Below are positions 25,952-34,259 of a stretch of DNA of 64,000 nucleotides, in pieces. This DNA comes from Phycisphaerales bacterium (GTDB lineage: Bacteria; Planctomycetota; Phycisphaerae; Phycisphaerales; SM1A02). The stretch lies in the NCBI GenBank assembly GCA_014238205.1, contig JABABM010000001.1, forward strand, positions 1 through 64,000, given 5' to 3'. The position numbers were made by a program, and so were the translations under genes. The stretch's first letter is position 1. Each line of letters starts with the position of its first letter. The notes beneath the pieces are model-generated. The model was not told the DNA's origin and searched no databases. It saw only the letters and a program-made list of their open reading frames with translations.

Positions 25952-27349
25952 TCAGCCCGCGGCAGCCATGGCCAATTCCTCGAGGATGGCAATGTGGGAC
26001 TTGATGCCCGTATGGAAGGAGCGGAGATCGTATTTCTCGTTCGGAGAATGCACCCGGTCATCATCAAGTCCGAACCCAACCAGCAGCGAGTCGATGCCGA
26101 GAATCGTCTTGAAAGAACCTACGACAGGGATGGATCCACCACAGCCGGTGAGAACGGCAGGGTTGCCCCATGCCCGTTCCAGGCCCTTTCGTGCCGCGGC
26201 CAGCCAGGGAGAGTCAGTCGCGACGCGAATCGCCGGGAAGGCGCCTTCGCCCATGAACTCCCACCGTCCTCCTGGTGGAGTGCGATCAATGAAGAACTGT
26301 TCGAGGTTGGCGCGGATCGTGGCTGCATCCTGATCAGGCACGAGCCTGCAGGTGAGTTTGACGCCCGCCTTGGAAGCAATGACGGTCTTTCCGCCGGCTC
26401 CCTGGTAGCCACCGTAGATTCCATTGGCGTCGCAGGTCGGGCGGCTCCAGGTTCGTTCCAGGATTGATCGTCCGGATTCACCCACGCTGACTGCACATCC
26501 TCCACTGGCGAGAAAGGCGGCTTCATCGAATCCGAGGCTGTTCCATTGATCGATCTCCGCTGGTTCGAGCACGTTGTCATAGAAGCCATCGACCTGGACA
26601 TGCCCATCGGCATCGTGGAGTTCTCCGACGATCCTCGTCAATGCATTGATAGGGTTGAGGACAGCGCCTCCATACATTCCCGAGTGAAGATCATGTTCCG
26701 GGCCGTGGAGCACGGCTTCAAGTCCGACGATTCCACGGAGCATGGTCGTGATTGCAGGTGTGTTCCTGTCCCACATGCCGGTATCGCAGATGATGCAGGC
26801 ATCCGCCTGCAGGTCCTGGCGATGTTCCGTGAGGAATGGATCAAGGCTGCGACTGCCCGATTCTTCCTCGCCTTCCAGGAGGACGATCACCTTTACCGGC
26901 AGGGGGCCGATGACGGCCTTCCATGCGCGAAAGGCTTCGACGAATGTCATGAACTGTCCCTTGTCATCGTCGGCGCCCCTGGCCACGATGCGCATGCCAT
27001 GTTCTCCCTCCACGACCTGTGGATCGAACGGATCCGAATCCCAGAGCTCGATCGGATCCGGGGGTTGGACGTCGTAATGACCGTAGAAGAGGAAGGTCGG
27101 GGCATCTTCGGTGCCGGGGCCTTCGTCCCGGGCGATGACGATCGGGTGGCCTATGGTTTCATGGACCACGACATCCATGTCCAGTTCCCTGAGCATGTCA
27201 CCTGCACATTCGGCACATCTCAGGACATCGGCGTCGAAGGCCGGATCCGTGCTTACGCTCGGTATGCGAAGCAGGGTCTTGAGTCGTTCCAGTGAATCGT
27301 CAAGGGTGTCGTCGACGTGCTTGAAAACGGTATCGATGTCGTATGGCAT
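25952..27349 (-). CDS. M20 family dipeptidase
   Basis: 465 residues. The two-zinc M20 site can be read: YGHYDVQPPDP (first His and Asp), GADDDKGQ (shared Asp), EGEEESGS (the catalytic Glu pair) and the later H in LHGPEHDLHSG. The dimerisation domain lies between about 195 and 345. M20 dipeptidases of this length act on dipeptides and similar small peptides, consistent with the amino-acid carriers further along. It lies between the MauE-thioredoxin gene and the 809-residue gene in one tight minus-strand run. Confidence 0.92.
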   Translation of the reverse strand: MPYDIDTVFKHVDDTLDDSLERLKTLLRIPSVSTDPAFDADVLRCAECAGDMLRELDMDVVVHETIGHPIVIARDEGPGTEDAPTFLFYGHYDVQPPDPIELWDSDPFDPQVVEGEHGMRIVARGADDDKGQFMTFVEAFRAWKAVIGPLPVKVIVLLEGEEESGSRSLDPFLTEHRQDLQADACIICDTGMWDRNTPAITTMLRGIVGLEAVLHGPEHDLHSGMYGGAVLNPINALTRIVGELHDADGHVQVDGFYDNVLEPAEIDQWNSLGFDEAAFLASGGCAVSVGESGRSILERTWSRPTCDANGIYGGYQGAGGKTVIASKAGVKLTCRLVPDQDAATIRANLEQFFIDRTPPGGRWEFMGEGAFPAIRVATDSPWLAAARKGLERAWGNPAVLTGCGGSIPVVGSFKTILGIDSLLVGFGLDDDRVHSPNEKYDLRSFHTGIKSHIAILEELAMAAAG

Positions 27350-27374
27350 CGTGACAGACTAGCTATTCCTGCGA

Positions 27375-28433
27375 TCAGTGCCAGAGCAGGCACTCAGGTG
27401 CCTCGCTGTCATCGGCTTCCTTGGCGCATTGGACAATTCCATCTTCGATGGCAACCAGGACTGGTGGCGTCATCAACCAATCCGTTCCAACGGGCAGTTC
27501 CAGTTCAGTGCAGTCCAGGCAGGGCTGGTCGAGCAGTCCCTCGGTCTCGAATCCCGATTTCGACTCGGGAATAGCGACCAGCGTCGTGGGAGCCACTTCA
27601 CCGAATGCAAAGTGGAACTCAAGAAGCATCTGGCAGTGATCGCAGGTCCTGCTGAAGAAGACCAGGTACTGCCTGCCTTCATCGATCGTCTCGGGAAGAC
27701 CGGGGATGTACTGGAACAGGTCGATGTCACTGATGTTCCTGCCCACCCAATCGTCCGTATCCAGTACGTAGTAGGAAGGGAGTTGTCGTTCTTCAAGGGC
27801 CGGGGTTGTTCTTCCGGGTACTTCCCCCTCGACGTTGTTCGACGTCATCTGGACGATGGCGCCCGAGCCGGCCTCCGAGAGCACCAGTCCGAACGCAAGG
27901 CCGCTTCCTATCAATATGCCGCCAGATGCGAGTGCCCAACCAACTCGCTGCGAGGTCAGTTGCAGGGGGTGGGGTTTGAAGATGACGACTCCCATCAGCA
28001 GGATGAAGTCGCCGATGAGCATCATCCACGGGGGAGGAGATGCCGACCCGAGGCAGCCGCAACTCTCCATGTTCCCTGCACGCATTTCATTCAGGAGAAC
28101 GAGGCAGAATGCTCCAAGCATGAAGACGGCAGCGGCCCTGGCCAGTTTCGGGACCAGCAGCATGACCGAAACGGCGGCGAACTCGACGGCGATCAACACT
28201 GCAAGGACCCAGTAGAGATCAAGACCCATCGACTCGACCTGCTGGATGAAGTTCTTCGGGAGCAGTTTCGGCGATTGCTCCGTGATCTTGAACAGTGCTC
28301 CCGACAGGATCCAGAGGGGGACCACGACCCGGACAATGAGCAGGCCGATGGTCCCGGACGCCGACCATTGATCAACGGGCCTGGGCCCGGACGGTGCAAC
28401 TGAGCCTGGATTTGAACCTTGGTCGGACATCAT
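27375..28433 (-). CDS. MauE/DoxX-type membrane protein fused to thioredoxin-like domain
   Basis: 352 residues. Four hydrophobic helices in the first 170 residues plus a CGCLG motif in the loop after the second or third helix fit the MauE/DoxX-like group, which pairs with periplasmic disulfide chemistry. The C-terminal half is soluble and shows FFSRTCDHCQMLLEFH, a CxxC in thioredoxin-like context. The fusion suggests a membrane thiol-oxidoreductase, cytochrome- or methylamine-independent here. A hairpin precedes it in the gap after the PEP-CTERM-like gene. Two ATG codons (28433, 28430) compete. Confidence 0.78.
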   Translation of the reverse strand: MMSDQGSNPGSVAPSGPRPVDQWSASGTIGLLIVRVVVPLWILSGALFKITEQSPKLLPKNFIQQVESMGLDLYWVLAVLIAVEFAAVSVMLLVPKLARAAAVFMLGAFCLVLLNEMRAGNMESCGCLGSASPPPWMMLIGDFILLMGVVIFKPHPLQLTSQRVGWALASGGILIGSGLAFGLVLSEAGSGAIVQMTSNNVEGEVPGRTTPALEERQLPSYYVLDTDDWVGRNISDIDLFQYIPGLPETIDEGRQYLVFFSRTCDHCQMLLEFHFAFGEVAPTTLVAIPESKSGFETEGLLDQPCLDCTELELPVGTDWLMTPPVLVAIEDGIVQCAKEADDSEAPECLLWH

Positions 28434-28479
28434 GATTCCACTGATCCTACCGGGTGAACCTGTCCAATGTCATGGAAGG

Positions 28480-28501
28480 CACTCGTTCAACGAACGAAGT
28501 G
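28480..28501 (-). terminator. Terminator-like hairpin
   Basis: Stem CACTCGTTC with GAACGAAGTG (one unpaired A), loop AAC, about 35 bases beyond the stop of the PEP-CTERM-like gene. There is no T run behind it on the minus strand, so it may be a pause or RNA-stability element. Confidence 0.35.
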
Positions 28502-28536
28502 GCAGGTTTCATGCAGCTGATTGTTCCGGTGAGGTG

Positions 28537-29262
28537 TCAGTCCCGGCGATGTCGCCTGCGGCCACTCAGCATGGCAAGCGAGAGAAGTGCCAGTGCCCCG
28601 GGAGCGGGAAGGACCATGCCTGTGAAGGCATAGACTCCGCCGGGGTTGAAGTTCACTTCTTCGGCGACGACCCAGTCGCCATTTCCCCATGTCACGAACT
28701 GGAAGGTGTTGTTCGTGCTCAGTCCAGGGAAGGTGGGGTTTGAACCCTCGATCACCGTGAAGAGCACGGCCATTTCATGGCCAGGTTCAAGGTTCGCCCA
28801 TGCAAATCCATCGGCCCCTCCGGAGGAGTTCCAGTTGAACGAACCGAAGGCGGTCTGGATGCCAGAGTTGCCCATGATGTGTCCAGTAATGTCACTTGCA
28901 TTGTCATTGACATACATCGAGATCGAGTCCGGTGCAGTCGACACGAAACCAAGTGATGCGTTCCCTGTTCCGGCTCCTCCAGGTGAATCAACAAGGAACA
29001 TCAGGGAGAGTCCGTGGTCGGTATCGACGGGCACAACCGTGATCAGCGAGTTTGTTTCAATTCCCGAGGCGGCGAGGCTCGCATGTACGAGGGACAGGCT
29101 GCTGTCGGTGAAGTTGCTTGGTCCAGAACCAAAGGATCCATTGATCGAGTGTGATTCAAGAACCAGGTCGTCCCCGATGAGGATGAGTGATCCAGTCGCA
29201 CTTGATACACCAAGAGCTGTCGTGAGCAATGCCGCAATGAGTGCATTCTTGAACAGATGCAT
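28537..29262 (-). CDS. Exported protein with PEP-CTERM-like tail
   Basis: 241 residues. The N terminus is a signal peptide (NALIAALLTTALGVSSATG). The body is Ser/Gly/Asn-rich and beta-like. The end LPAPGALALLSLAMLSGRRRHRRD has a Pro-Ala-Pro-Gly start, a short hydrophobic helix and an Arg cluster, the layout of PEP-CTERM sorting tails; the PAPGALALL variant is common in Phycisphaerae. It is probably exported, processed at the membrane and retained at the surface or in extracellular matrix. AAAGGG precedes the ATG, and a GGTCC/GGACC hairpin lies in its leader (29278-29292). Confidence 0.82.
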   Translation of the reverse strand: MHLFKNALIAALLTTALGVSSATGSLILIGDDLVLESHSINGSFGSGPSNFTDSSLSLVHASLAASGIETNSLITVVPVDTDHGLSLMFLVDSPGGAGTGNASLGFVSTAPDSISMYVNDNASDITGHIMGNSGIQTAFGSFNWNSSGGADGFAWANLEPGHEMAVLFTVIEGSNPTFPGLSTNNTFQFVTWGNGDWVVAEEVNFNPGGVYAFTGMVLPAPGALALLSLAMLSGRRRHRRD

Positions 29263-29564
29263 GAGATATCCCTTTCAGGTCCCTTCAGGACCAAGGGTGA
29301 CCCCCAATCCAGATGTACGCTGGAGAAATACGATCTTCAGCAATTACTGGTGTTCGGTCTGTACGGCCTGTGGGCTTCAACAGTTCTGTATTAATCGTTC
29401 GGACGCTGTTTCCGTATGGTTCCGTCCATCTGCTGCTCCACAGGTTTTCCACGACCCACCCACTTCATGTACAGCGTCAGAAGGGGTCAAAAACACCATT
29501 CAAACGAAACATGAAATGAAGTTGATTTGGGTGTGTTGCCAAGAGGCTGCCGGGGCAGTTGAAC
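29263..29564. other. Intergenic region between PEP-CTERM-like gene and gmhA
   Basis: About 300 bases without a credible gene. It contains the leader hairpin GGTCC-CTTCA-GGACC at 29278-29292 of the gene below it, several AT-rich spots such as TTAATA near 29392 and a five-A run near 29486. I could not place a clean promoter. On the minus strand the part next to gmhA has CTGCC/GGCAG, a poor terminator without a T run. Confidence 0.4.
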
Positions 29565-30152
29565 TCAACCCTGGAGTCGATGCTCCGCCAGTTCGCAGAG
29601 CATGTGTATCAGGACCTGGTGCGCATCCTGGATGAAGGCGGAGTCGTCTCCGGGAACAACAAGTGGGTGATCGCACAGATCCAGGCAGGGGCCACCGTCA
29701 TTTCCAAGAAGCCCGATGGTCATTGACCCCGTTTCACGTGCAACCTGGAGTGCCTCGATCAGGTTTTCACTGCGGCCGCTCGTGGAGAGTACGAGCAGGA
29801 TGTCACTGCGGCCAAGCAGGGCCTTGCACTGGCGAGCAAAAATGCTGTCATAGCCGAAATCATTGGCGATGCACGTCAATCCAGTCGCATCGGCATTCAG
29901 GCAAATGGCCGGCAGTGGTTCCCTTGAACTCCTGTATCGACCGATCAGTTCCTCTGCAAGGTGCATTGCCTGTGCTGCAGAACCGCCATTGCCGATCGTA
30001 TGGAGCCTCCCACCTTCTTCGAATCGTTCAAGTATTGCATGCCCAATTCGGACGACATCCGGGAGCATTGATCGCACCGACTCGATGGCCTGGATCGAAC
30101 CATCGAGCCGTCCAGTGAGCAGTTCCACTTGGCGTTCTGTTTCAGTTGGCAC
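29565..30152 (-). CDS. gmhA: Phosphoheptose isomerase (SIS domain)
   Basis: 195 residues, the normal GmhA length. It has IGNGGSAAQAMHLAEELIGRYR, the signature of the sugar-phosphate site, NDFGYDSIFARQCKALLG, and STSGRSENLIEAL, the phosphate-binding Ser/Thr loop. It isomerises sedoheptulose-7-phosphate for the heptose part of LPS. The open frame continues 35 codons upstream, but GTG at 30152 has AGGAG seven bases ahead, whereas the further ATG at 30257 has no ribosome site and lies right behind a -10 box. I therefore start at 30152. Fits lpxB at 36143 in an outer-membrane LPS context. Confidence 0.9.
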   Translation of the reverse strand: MPTETERQVELLTGRLDGSIQAIESVRSMLPDVVRIGHAILERFEEGGRLHTIGNGGSAAQAMHLAEELIGRYRSSREPLPAICLNADATGLTCIANDFGYDSIFARQCKALLGRSDILLVLSTSGRSENLIEALQVARETGSMTIGLLGNDGGPCLDLCDHPLVVPGDDSAFIQDAHQVLIHMLCELAEHRLQG

Positions 30153-30268
30153 GTCCCTGCTCCTGCTGGTGGATGCTTTCACGACTCTGGAAGCCCCCGG
30201 TGGCCCTGAGAATGCATCTACATCGACATGGTTGGCATGCCTCTTGGGTCTGCTCATCCACGAACGGG

Positions 30269-30274
30269 AGTATA
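30269..30274 (-). promoter_or_regulatory. -10 box for gmhA
   Basis: TATACT on the minus strand, a five-of-six match to TATAAT. The expected transcript start near 30262 gives gmhA a leader of about 110 bases to the GTG at 30152. No good -35 box is seen. Confidence 0.5.
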
Positions 30275-30325
30275 ACGGGGCAGGGACATCAGACTGGGCA
30301 GGCCGGGTCGTTCCGGGGGGCCTCT

Positions 30326-30333
30326 GCTACAAT
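30326..30333 (+). promoter_or_regulatory. -10 box for the 490-aa exported protein
   Basis: TGCTACAAT is an extended -10 element, with TACAAT close to TATAAT, about 70 bases before the ATG at 30404. Together with the minus-strand box at 30269 it makes this a divergent promoter region. No typical -35 is seen. Confidence 0.5.
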
Positions 30334-30403
30334 CCAACGCCTCGCTGGAACGGTCATCGGCCAGCCCAACGAAGCTTGAACCCCCAGGTGAAGGACGGAT
30401 TTC

Positions 30404-31876
30404 ATGCGGTCAAAGTTCATCATTCCACTGGTCTTGGCGTTGATGGTGTTCCCGGGCCTCACCCCTGCAGCCCAGGGTGATGTCGACTCTCTCATCGAGA
30501 AACTCAATGCCCACCATTCCGTCAAGGGGACGGAGTCGAGCAAGGGGTGGAGGACGCTGTTTGATGCCTACCTGAAGATGGGCAGCCCACCCATGGAGGT
30601 GGGTAGTTCGTTCAATCTCAACACGATCTGGCCTGGAATGGAGAGATGGTCGGAAGTGTCATCGTGGGCACGGTCGAACTCCGACATGGCAGAAGCCATC
30701 ATCCTTGCGTCCGAGCGAAGGATCATCGGCCTTCCCTACGGAATGGACAACGTCCCGGCGACGTACCAGTCCAAGGGTGTCATGGTCGAGATCTGGGCTG
30801 AGGGAAATGTCCGGAACAACAACTTCGCCTACCTCGAGGCACTTGAGGAGATCCTTGCCTTCTCCACGGCAGAGACCTACAGGCTCTACGAAGCCGGGGA
30901 GCATGAACGGGCGATCGACCTGTCCGTGGCACAGATGTACCTCCTCCGCCAGTTTGCTGATCGTGATTTTCTCAAGGAGAAGATCACGTCTATGCAACTG
31001 TTGATTGACACGCTTCGAAACATGCGGGACATGTTCTACATGTATGGCTCGAAGTTTTCGGACGATAACCTTCGCGAGGTTGCGAGAACCAAGATTCCCT
31101 ACCTTCGTATCAGGAATGGGTGGTTCTTCATTCCCGAGGCGGACAGGTTCGTCGCCGAAGCGATCTTCGAGAAAGTCTTCAATGCATCAACGGGGAACCC
31201 CCGTCCAGGGAAGTTCCGGGAAGTCTTCACGGAGATCCAGGCGGATCGTGAACCCCTTGGGCGATTCGGTGCCGGTCGTCGCTGGTATGAAATCGGCCAG
31301 ATTGGAACGCACGGCAGCCTCGAGGCATCCCGGGAGCGGTTGACCTGGATCTTCGATGACTGGTGGCGACGTTGGCGAATCCCAAAGTATGGCTCCATGC
31401 TTGGGATGGAAACCCAGTATGACGACACGAATTCGACTCGATATGCCGCCGTTCTCTTTGCCGTGGAAGACATCAAGCAGGTATTCGTGCTTCGAACCCT
31501 TCTTACAACCGAGGCTCGTGGGACCATCATCGCTGCCGCCCTCTGCAGCTACAGGAATGACAGGGGGACCTATCCACAGGCACTTTCAGCGCTCTACCCG
31601 GATCCACTTTCCGATGAGCATGTCGTGGATGACTACAACGAGAATCTCGAACCGTTCAAGTACCGTCTCGTCAACTCGAAGACTGCCATCGACATCGGCG
31701 CCGACCGACGCTGGATCGAATCCGGGCAGTGCTTCCTCTACAGTTACGGATTGAATGGCGACGATGACATGGAGATTCTCGACAAGAAGATGCACCCGGT
31801 CCACGGAGAAGACAAGGATCTGCTTCTCTGGCCTCCGACGAAATCGCTTCTTCGCGATGTGAAGCCCAGCCCCTGA
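30404..31876 (+). CDS. Exported protein of unknown function
   Basis: 490 residues not matched to a family that I know. A signal peptide runs to LTPAAQG at about residue 25. The mature part is helical and Trp/Arg-rich, with repeated motifs around ERLTWIFDDWWRRWRIPKYG and ALCSYRNDRGTYPQALSALYPD; the latter resembles the 'aYr.d.G.YP..L..L.P' pattern at the end of several planctomycetal exported proteins. It has AAGGA before the ATG and is followed 14 bases later by trxB, so it may share a transcript. Nothing indicates an enzyme site. Confidence 0.75.
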   Translation: MRSKFIIPLVLALMVFPGLTPAAQGDVDSLIEKLNAHHSVKGTESSKGWRTLFDAYLKMGSPPMEVGSSFNLNTIWPGMERWSEVSSWARSNSDMAEAIILASERRIIGLPYGMDNVPATYQSKGVMVEIWAEGNVRNNNFAYLEALEEILAFSTAETYRLYEAGEHERAIDLSVAQMYLLRQFADRDFLKEKITSMQLLIDTLRNMRDMFYMYGSKFSDDNLREVARTKIPYLRIRNGWFFIPEADRFVAEAIFEKVFNASTGNPRPGKFREVFTEIQADREPLGRFGAGRRWYEIGQIGTHGSLEASRERLTWIFDDWWRRWRIPKYGSMLGMETQYDDTNSTRYAAVLFAVEDIKQVFVLRTLLTTEARGTIIAAALCSYRNDRGTYPQALSALYPDPLSDEHVVDDYNENLEPFKYRLVNSKTAIDIGADRRWIESGQCFLYSYGLNGDDDMEILDKKMHPVHGEDKDLLLWPPTKSLLRDVKPSP

Positions 31877-31890
31877 CACCCGAGACAACC

Positions 31891-32856
31891 ATGGCCGACC
31901 TGGAACAGTGCGTGATCATAGGAAGCGGTCCTGCAGGCTGGACGGCGGCGATCTACGCTGCCCGTGCCAATCTCGAACCGCTCTGCATCATCGGGGTTCC
32001 ACGAAGTGATCCTGCGCCGGTACTGCCTGGCGGACAGTTGATGCTCACGACCGAGGTGGAAAACTATCCGGGTTTCCCGGATGGCATCACCGGTCCAGAG
32101 ATGATGTCCATGTTCCAGAAGCAGGCGGAGCGATTCGGCACACGTGTCGTTGGGGAAGATGTCACGAACTGTGATTTCTCCGGTTCGCACCATCTCCTTA
32201 CGACCTCCTCCGGAACTGAAATACAGGCCAGGTCGGTCATCATCGCCACCGGGGCTACTGCAAACTGGCTCGGTCTTGAGAACGAGTTGCGTCTGGCGAC
32301 CAGTGGCGGGGGTGTCAGTGCCTGTGCAGTCTGCGACGGTGCCCTTCCGATGTTCCGCGACAAGCCTCTGGGCGTCGTTGGTGGCGGGGACAGCGCGATG
32401 GAGGAAGCCTCCTACCTGGCGAAGTTCGCCTCAACGGTGCATGTCATACACAGGCGTGGCGAGTTCAGGGCCTCCAAGGCCATGCAGGATCGCATCCTGG
32501 GAGGAAGCAATGTCGAGGTGCACTGGAACAAGTCAGTCACCGATGTGCTGGGTGACTCGATGATCGAGGCAGTGCAACTTGAGGACACAGTGACAGGCGA
32601 CCCATCCCAGTTGGAGCTTTCGGGCCTCTTCATCGCGATCGGACATACGCCTGCTTCGGCATTCCTTGCCGATTCTGGCATCGAGATGGACGAGAAAGGC
32701 TACATCGTGCTCAAGGGCCGTGACAGCCACACGAACATCGAGGGCGTCTTTGCCGCCGGGGACGTGGCAGACCAGATCTACCGCCAGGCCATCACGGCAG
32801 CGGGCATGGGGTGCCAGGCGGCGCTTGATGCCGAGCGATACCTCAACGAATCCTGA
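31891..32856 (+). CDS. trxB: Thioredoxin reductase
   Basis: 321 residues. The FAD motif GSGPAG is at 11-16, the redox pair CAVC at 145-148 followed by DGALP, the NADPH motif GGGDSAMEEA near 164, and AGDVADQIYRQAITAAGMGCQAALDAERYL at the end. It reduces thioredoxin with NADPH. The active-site CxxC is CAVC instead of the common CATC, a conservative change. It converges with the dicarboxylate carrier gene with 26 bases between stops. Confidence 0.97.
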   Translation: MADLEQCVIIGSGPAGWTAAIYAARANLEPLCIIGVPRSDPAPVLPGGQLMLTTEVENYPGFPDGITGPEMMSMFQKQAERFGTRVVGEDVTNCDFSGSHHLLTTSSGTEIQARSVIIATGATANWLGLENELRLATSGGGVSACAVCDGALPMFRDKPLGVVGGGDSAMEEASYLAKFASTVHVIHRRGEFRASKAMQDRILGGSNVEVHWNKSVTDVLGDSMIEAVQLEDTVTGDPSQLELSGLFIAIGHTPASAFLADSGIEMDEKGYIVLKGRDSHTNIEGVFAAGDVADQIYRQAITAAGMGCQAALDAERYLNES

Positions 32857-32882
32857 AGATCCGGCAATCCTTCAACACGTGG

Positions 32883-34214
32883 TCATTCGTCGAGTGCTGC
32901 GACGACTTCGTCTGGAGCGACGAGCGTCATGACCTTCGCAGCCGTGGCATCGCCCCAGACATTCACGGTCGTGCGGCACATGTCGATGATGCGGTCGACC
33001 CCGAGAATGACACCGATGGCTGCCAGGGGGAGTTGCTGACCGGTGCCGGCGAGGCTCGAGTTCACTGCGGCGATGACGATCACCATCGTGACGAGTCCCG
33101 CCGAGGGAATGCCCGCTGCACCGACCGCGGCCAGAGTCGCCGTGATCACGACGACGACAAGTTCGCTGAAGGCAAGTTCGATTCCAAACAGTTGGAAGAG
33201 AAAGACCACGGCAACGGCTTCGTAGAGCGCGGTGCCGTCCATGTTGATCGTCGCTCCAAGTGGCAGCACGAAGTTGCTCGAACGCTTGGAACAGCCACCC
33301 TCGTTTTCAGCCGAATCCATCGTGACGGGGAGTGTTGCGGATGAAGAGTCCGTGCCGAAGGCGGTCAGCAGTGCTCTCCTCATCTGCCACATGAACTGGT
33401 AGGGTCGGCAGCGGGTCAACAGCCAGAGAATCAATGGCAGGATGATCAAACCATGGATGGCAAGTCCAAGCAGGACGACACCCATGTAACTTCCCAGCGG
33501 GCCGAGGATGGTTTCAAGACCGATCGTGCCGACCGTCCAGGCCATCAGGAAGAACACTCCGATGGGCGTGAGCCAGATCACCCACTGCACGAGAATCATC
33601 ATGCCTTCGAAGGCGGCATTGAAGAATCGCCTCGCCGCCTCGGTACGCTGTCCTCCTGCAGCAAGAGCCAGTCCGAACCCGATCGCGAAGACGATCAGTC
33701 CAAGCGGCCTCCCATTGGCCATTTCGGCAATGATGTTCGTAGGAATGCATTGTCGAAGTATGTTCAGCCAGGTGCTGCCCAGGGTCTCGGCTTGCATTCC
33801 CTCGATCTGGATCTTCTTGGAGTCACTGGCGTTGAAGAGTTCCAATCCCTCCTGCTGCAGGACCTGGGCGGAATCAGCATCCAGATGCCCGGGCTGGAAC
33901 ATCGTCACGAGGGTCGTGCCGATGACCACCGCGATGAGCATGGTTCCGAAGTAGTAGGCGAGCGTCGACAGGCCGAGCTTGCCGAGTTTGCTCGGGTCGC
34001 CGATCCTCGTGATGCCCGCTACCACGCTGAAGAAGATCAGGGGGATGACCAGCAACTTCAGGGGCCTGATGAGTACCAAGTCGCCGACGGACTTTGTCCA
34101 GTGGCTGGCATTGATTGGATCTGCCGTGTCATGAAGCACGAACTGCCCGAACAGCATGCCGAGAACCATGCTGAGGACGATCAGGGCAGTGAGCCAATTG
34201 GTGGCTTTGGACAT
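32883..34214 (-). CDS. Dicarboxylate/amino acid:cation symporter (DAACS)
   Basis: 443 residues, about eight hydrophobic segments plus two re-entrant hairpins. SSSATLPVTM is the serine-rich HP1 loop and NMDGTALYEAVAVVF the NMDG motif of TM7 that binds sodium. These proteins import glutamate, aspartate or C4-dicarboxylates with sodium or protons. The binding-pocket residue in TM8 is within GVDRIIDMCRTTVNVWGDATAA, where an Arg followed by TxxN suggests an acidic substrate. Gene stands alone on the minus strand ahead of aspS. Confidence 0.95.
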   Translation of the reverse strand: MSKATNWLTALIVLSMVLGMLFGQFVLHDTADPINASHWTKSVGDLVLIRPLKLLVIPLIFFSVVAGITRIGDPSKLGKLGLSTLAYYFGTMLIAVVIGTTLVTMFQPGHLDADSAQVLQQEGLELFNASDSKKIQIEGMQAETLGSTWLNILRQCIPTNIIAEMANGRPLGLIVFAIGFGLALAAGGQRTEAARRFFNAAFEGMMILVQWVIWLTPIGVFFLMAWTVGTIGLETILGPLGSYMGVVLLGLAIHGLIILPLILWLLTRCRPYQFMWQMRRALLTAFGTDSSSATLPVTMDSAENEGGCSKRSSNFVLPLGATINMDGTALYEAVAVVFLFQLFGIELAFSELVVVVITATLAAVGAAGIPSAGLVTMVIVIAAVNSSLAGTGQQLPLAAIGVILGVDRIIDMCRTTVNVWGDATAAKVMTLVAPDEVVAALDE

Positions 34215-34259
34215 GGACGCAGGGTAGCAGGATTGGAAGGAGAGGCAGAAGCTCGAACG

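Noticed and set aside
30153-30257. ATG at 30257 as gmhA start
   Set aside because: It is only about 12 bases from a -10 box and has no ribosome site, while GTG 30152 has AGGAG and gives the normal GmhA length.
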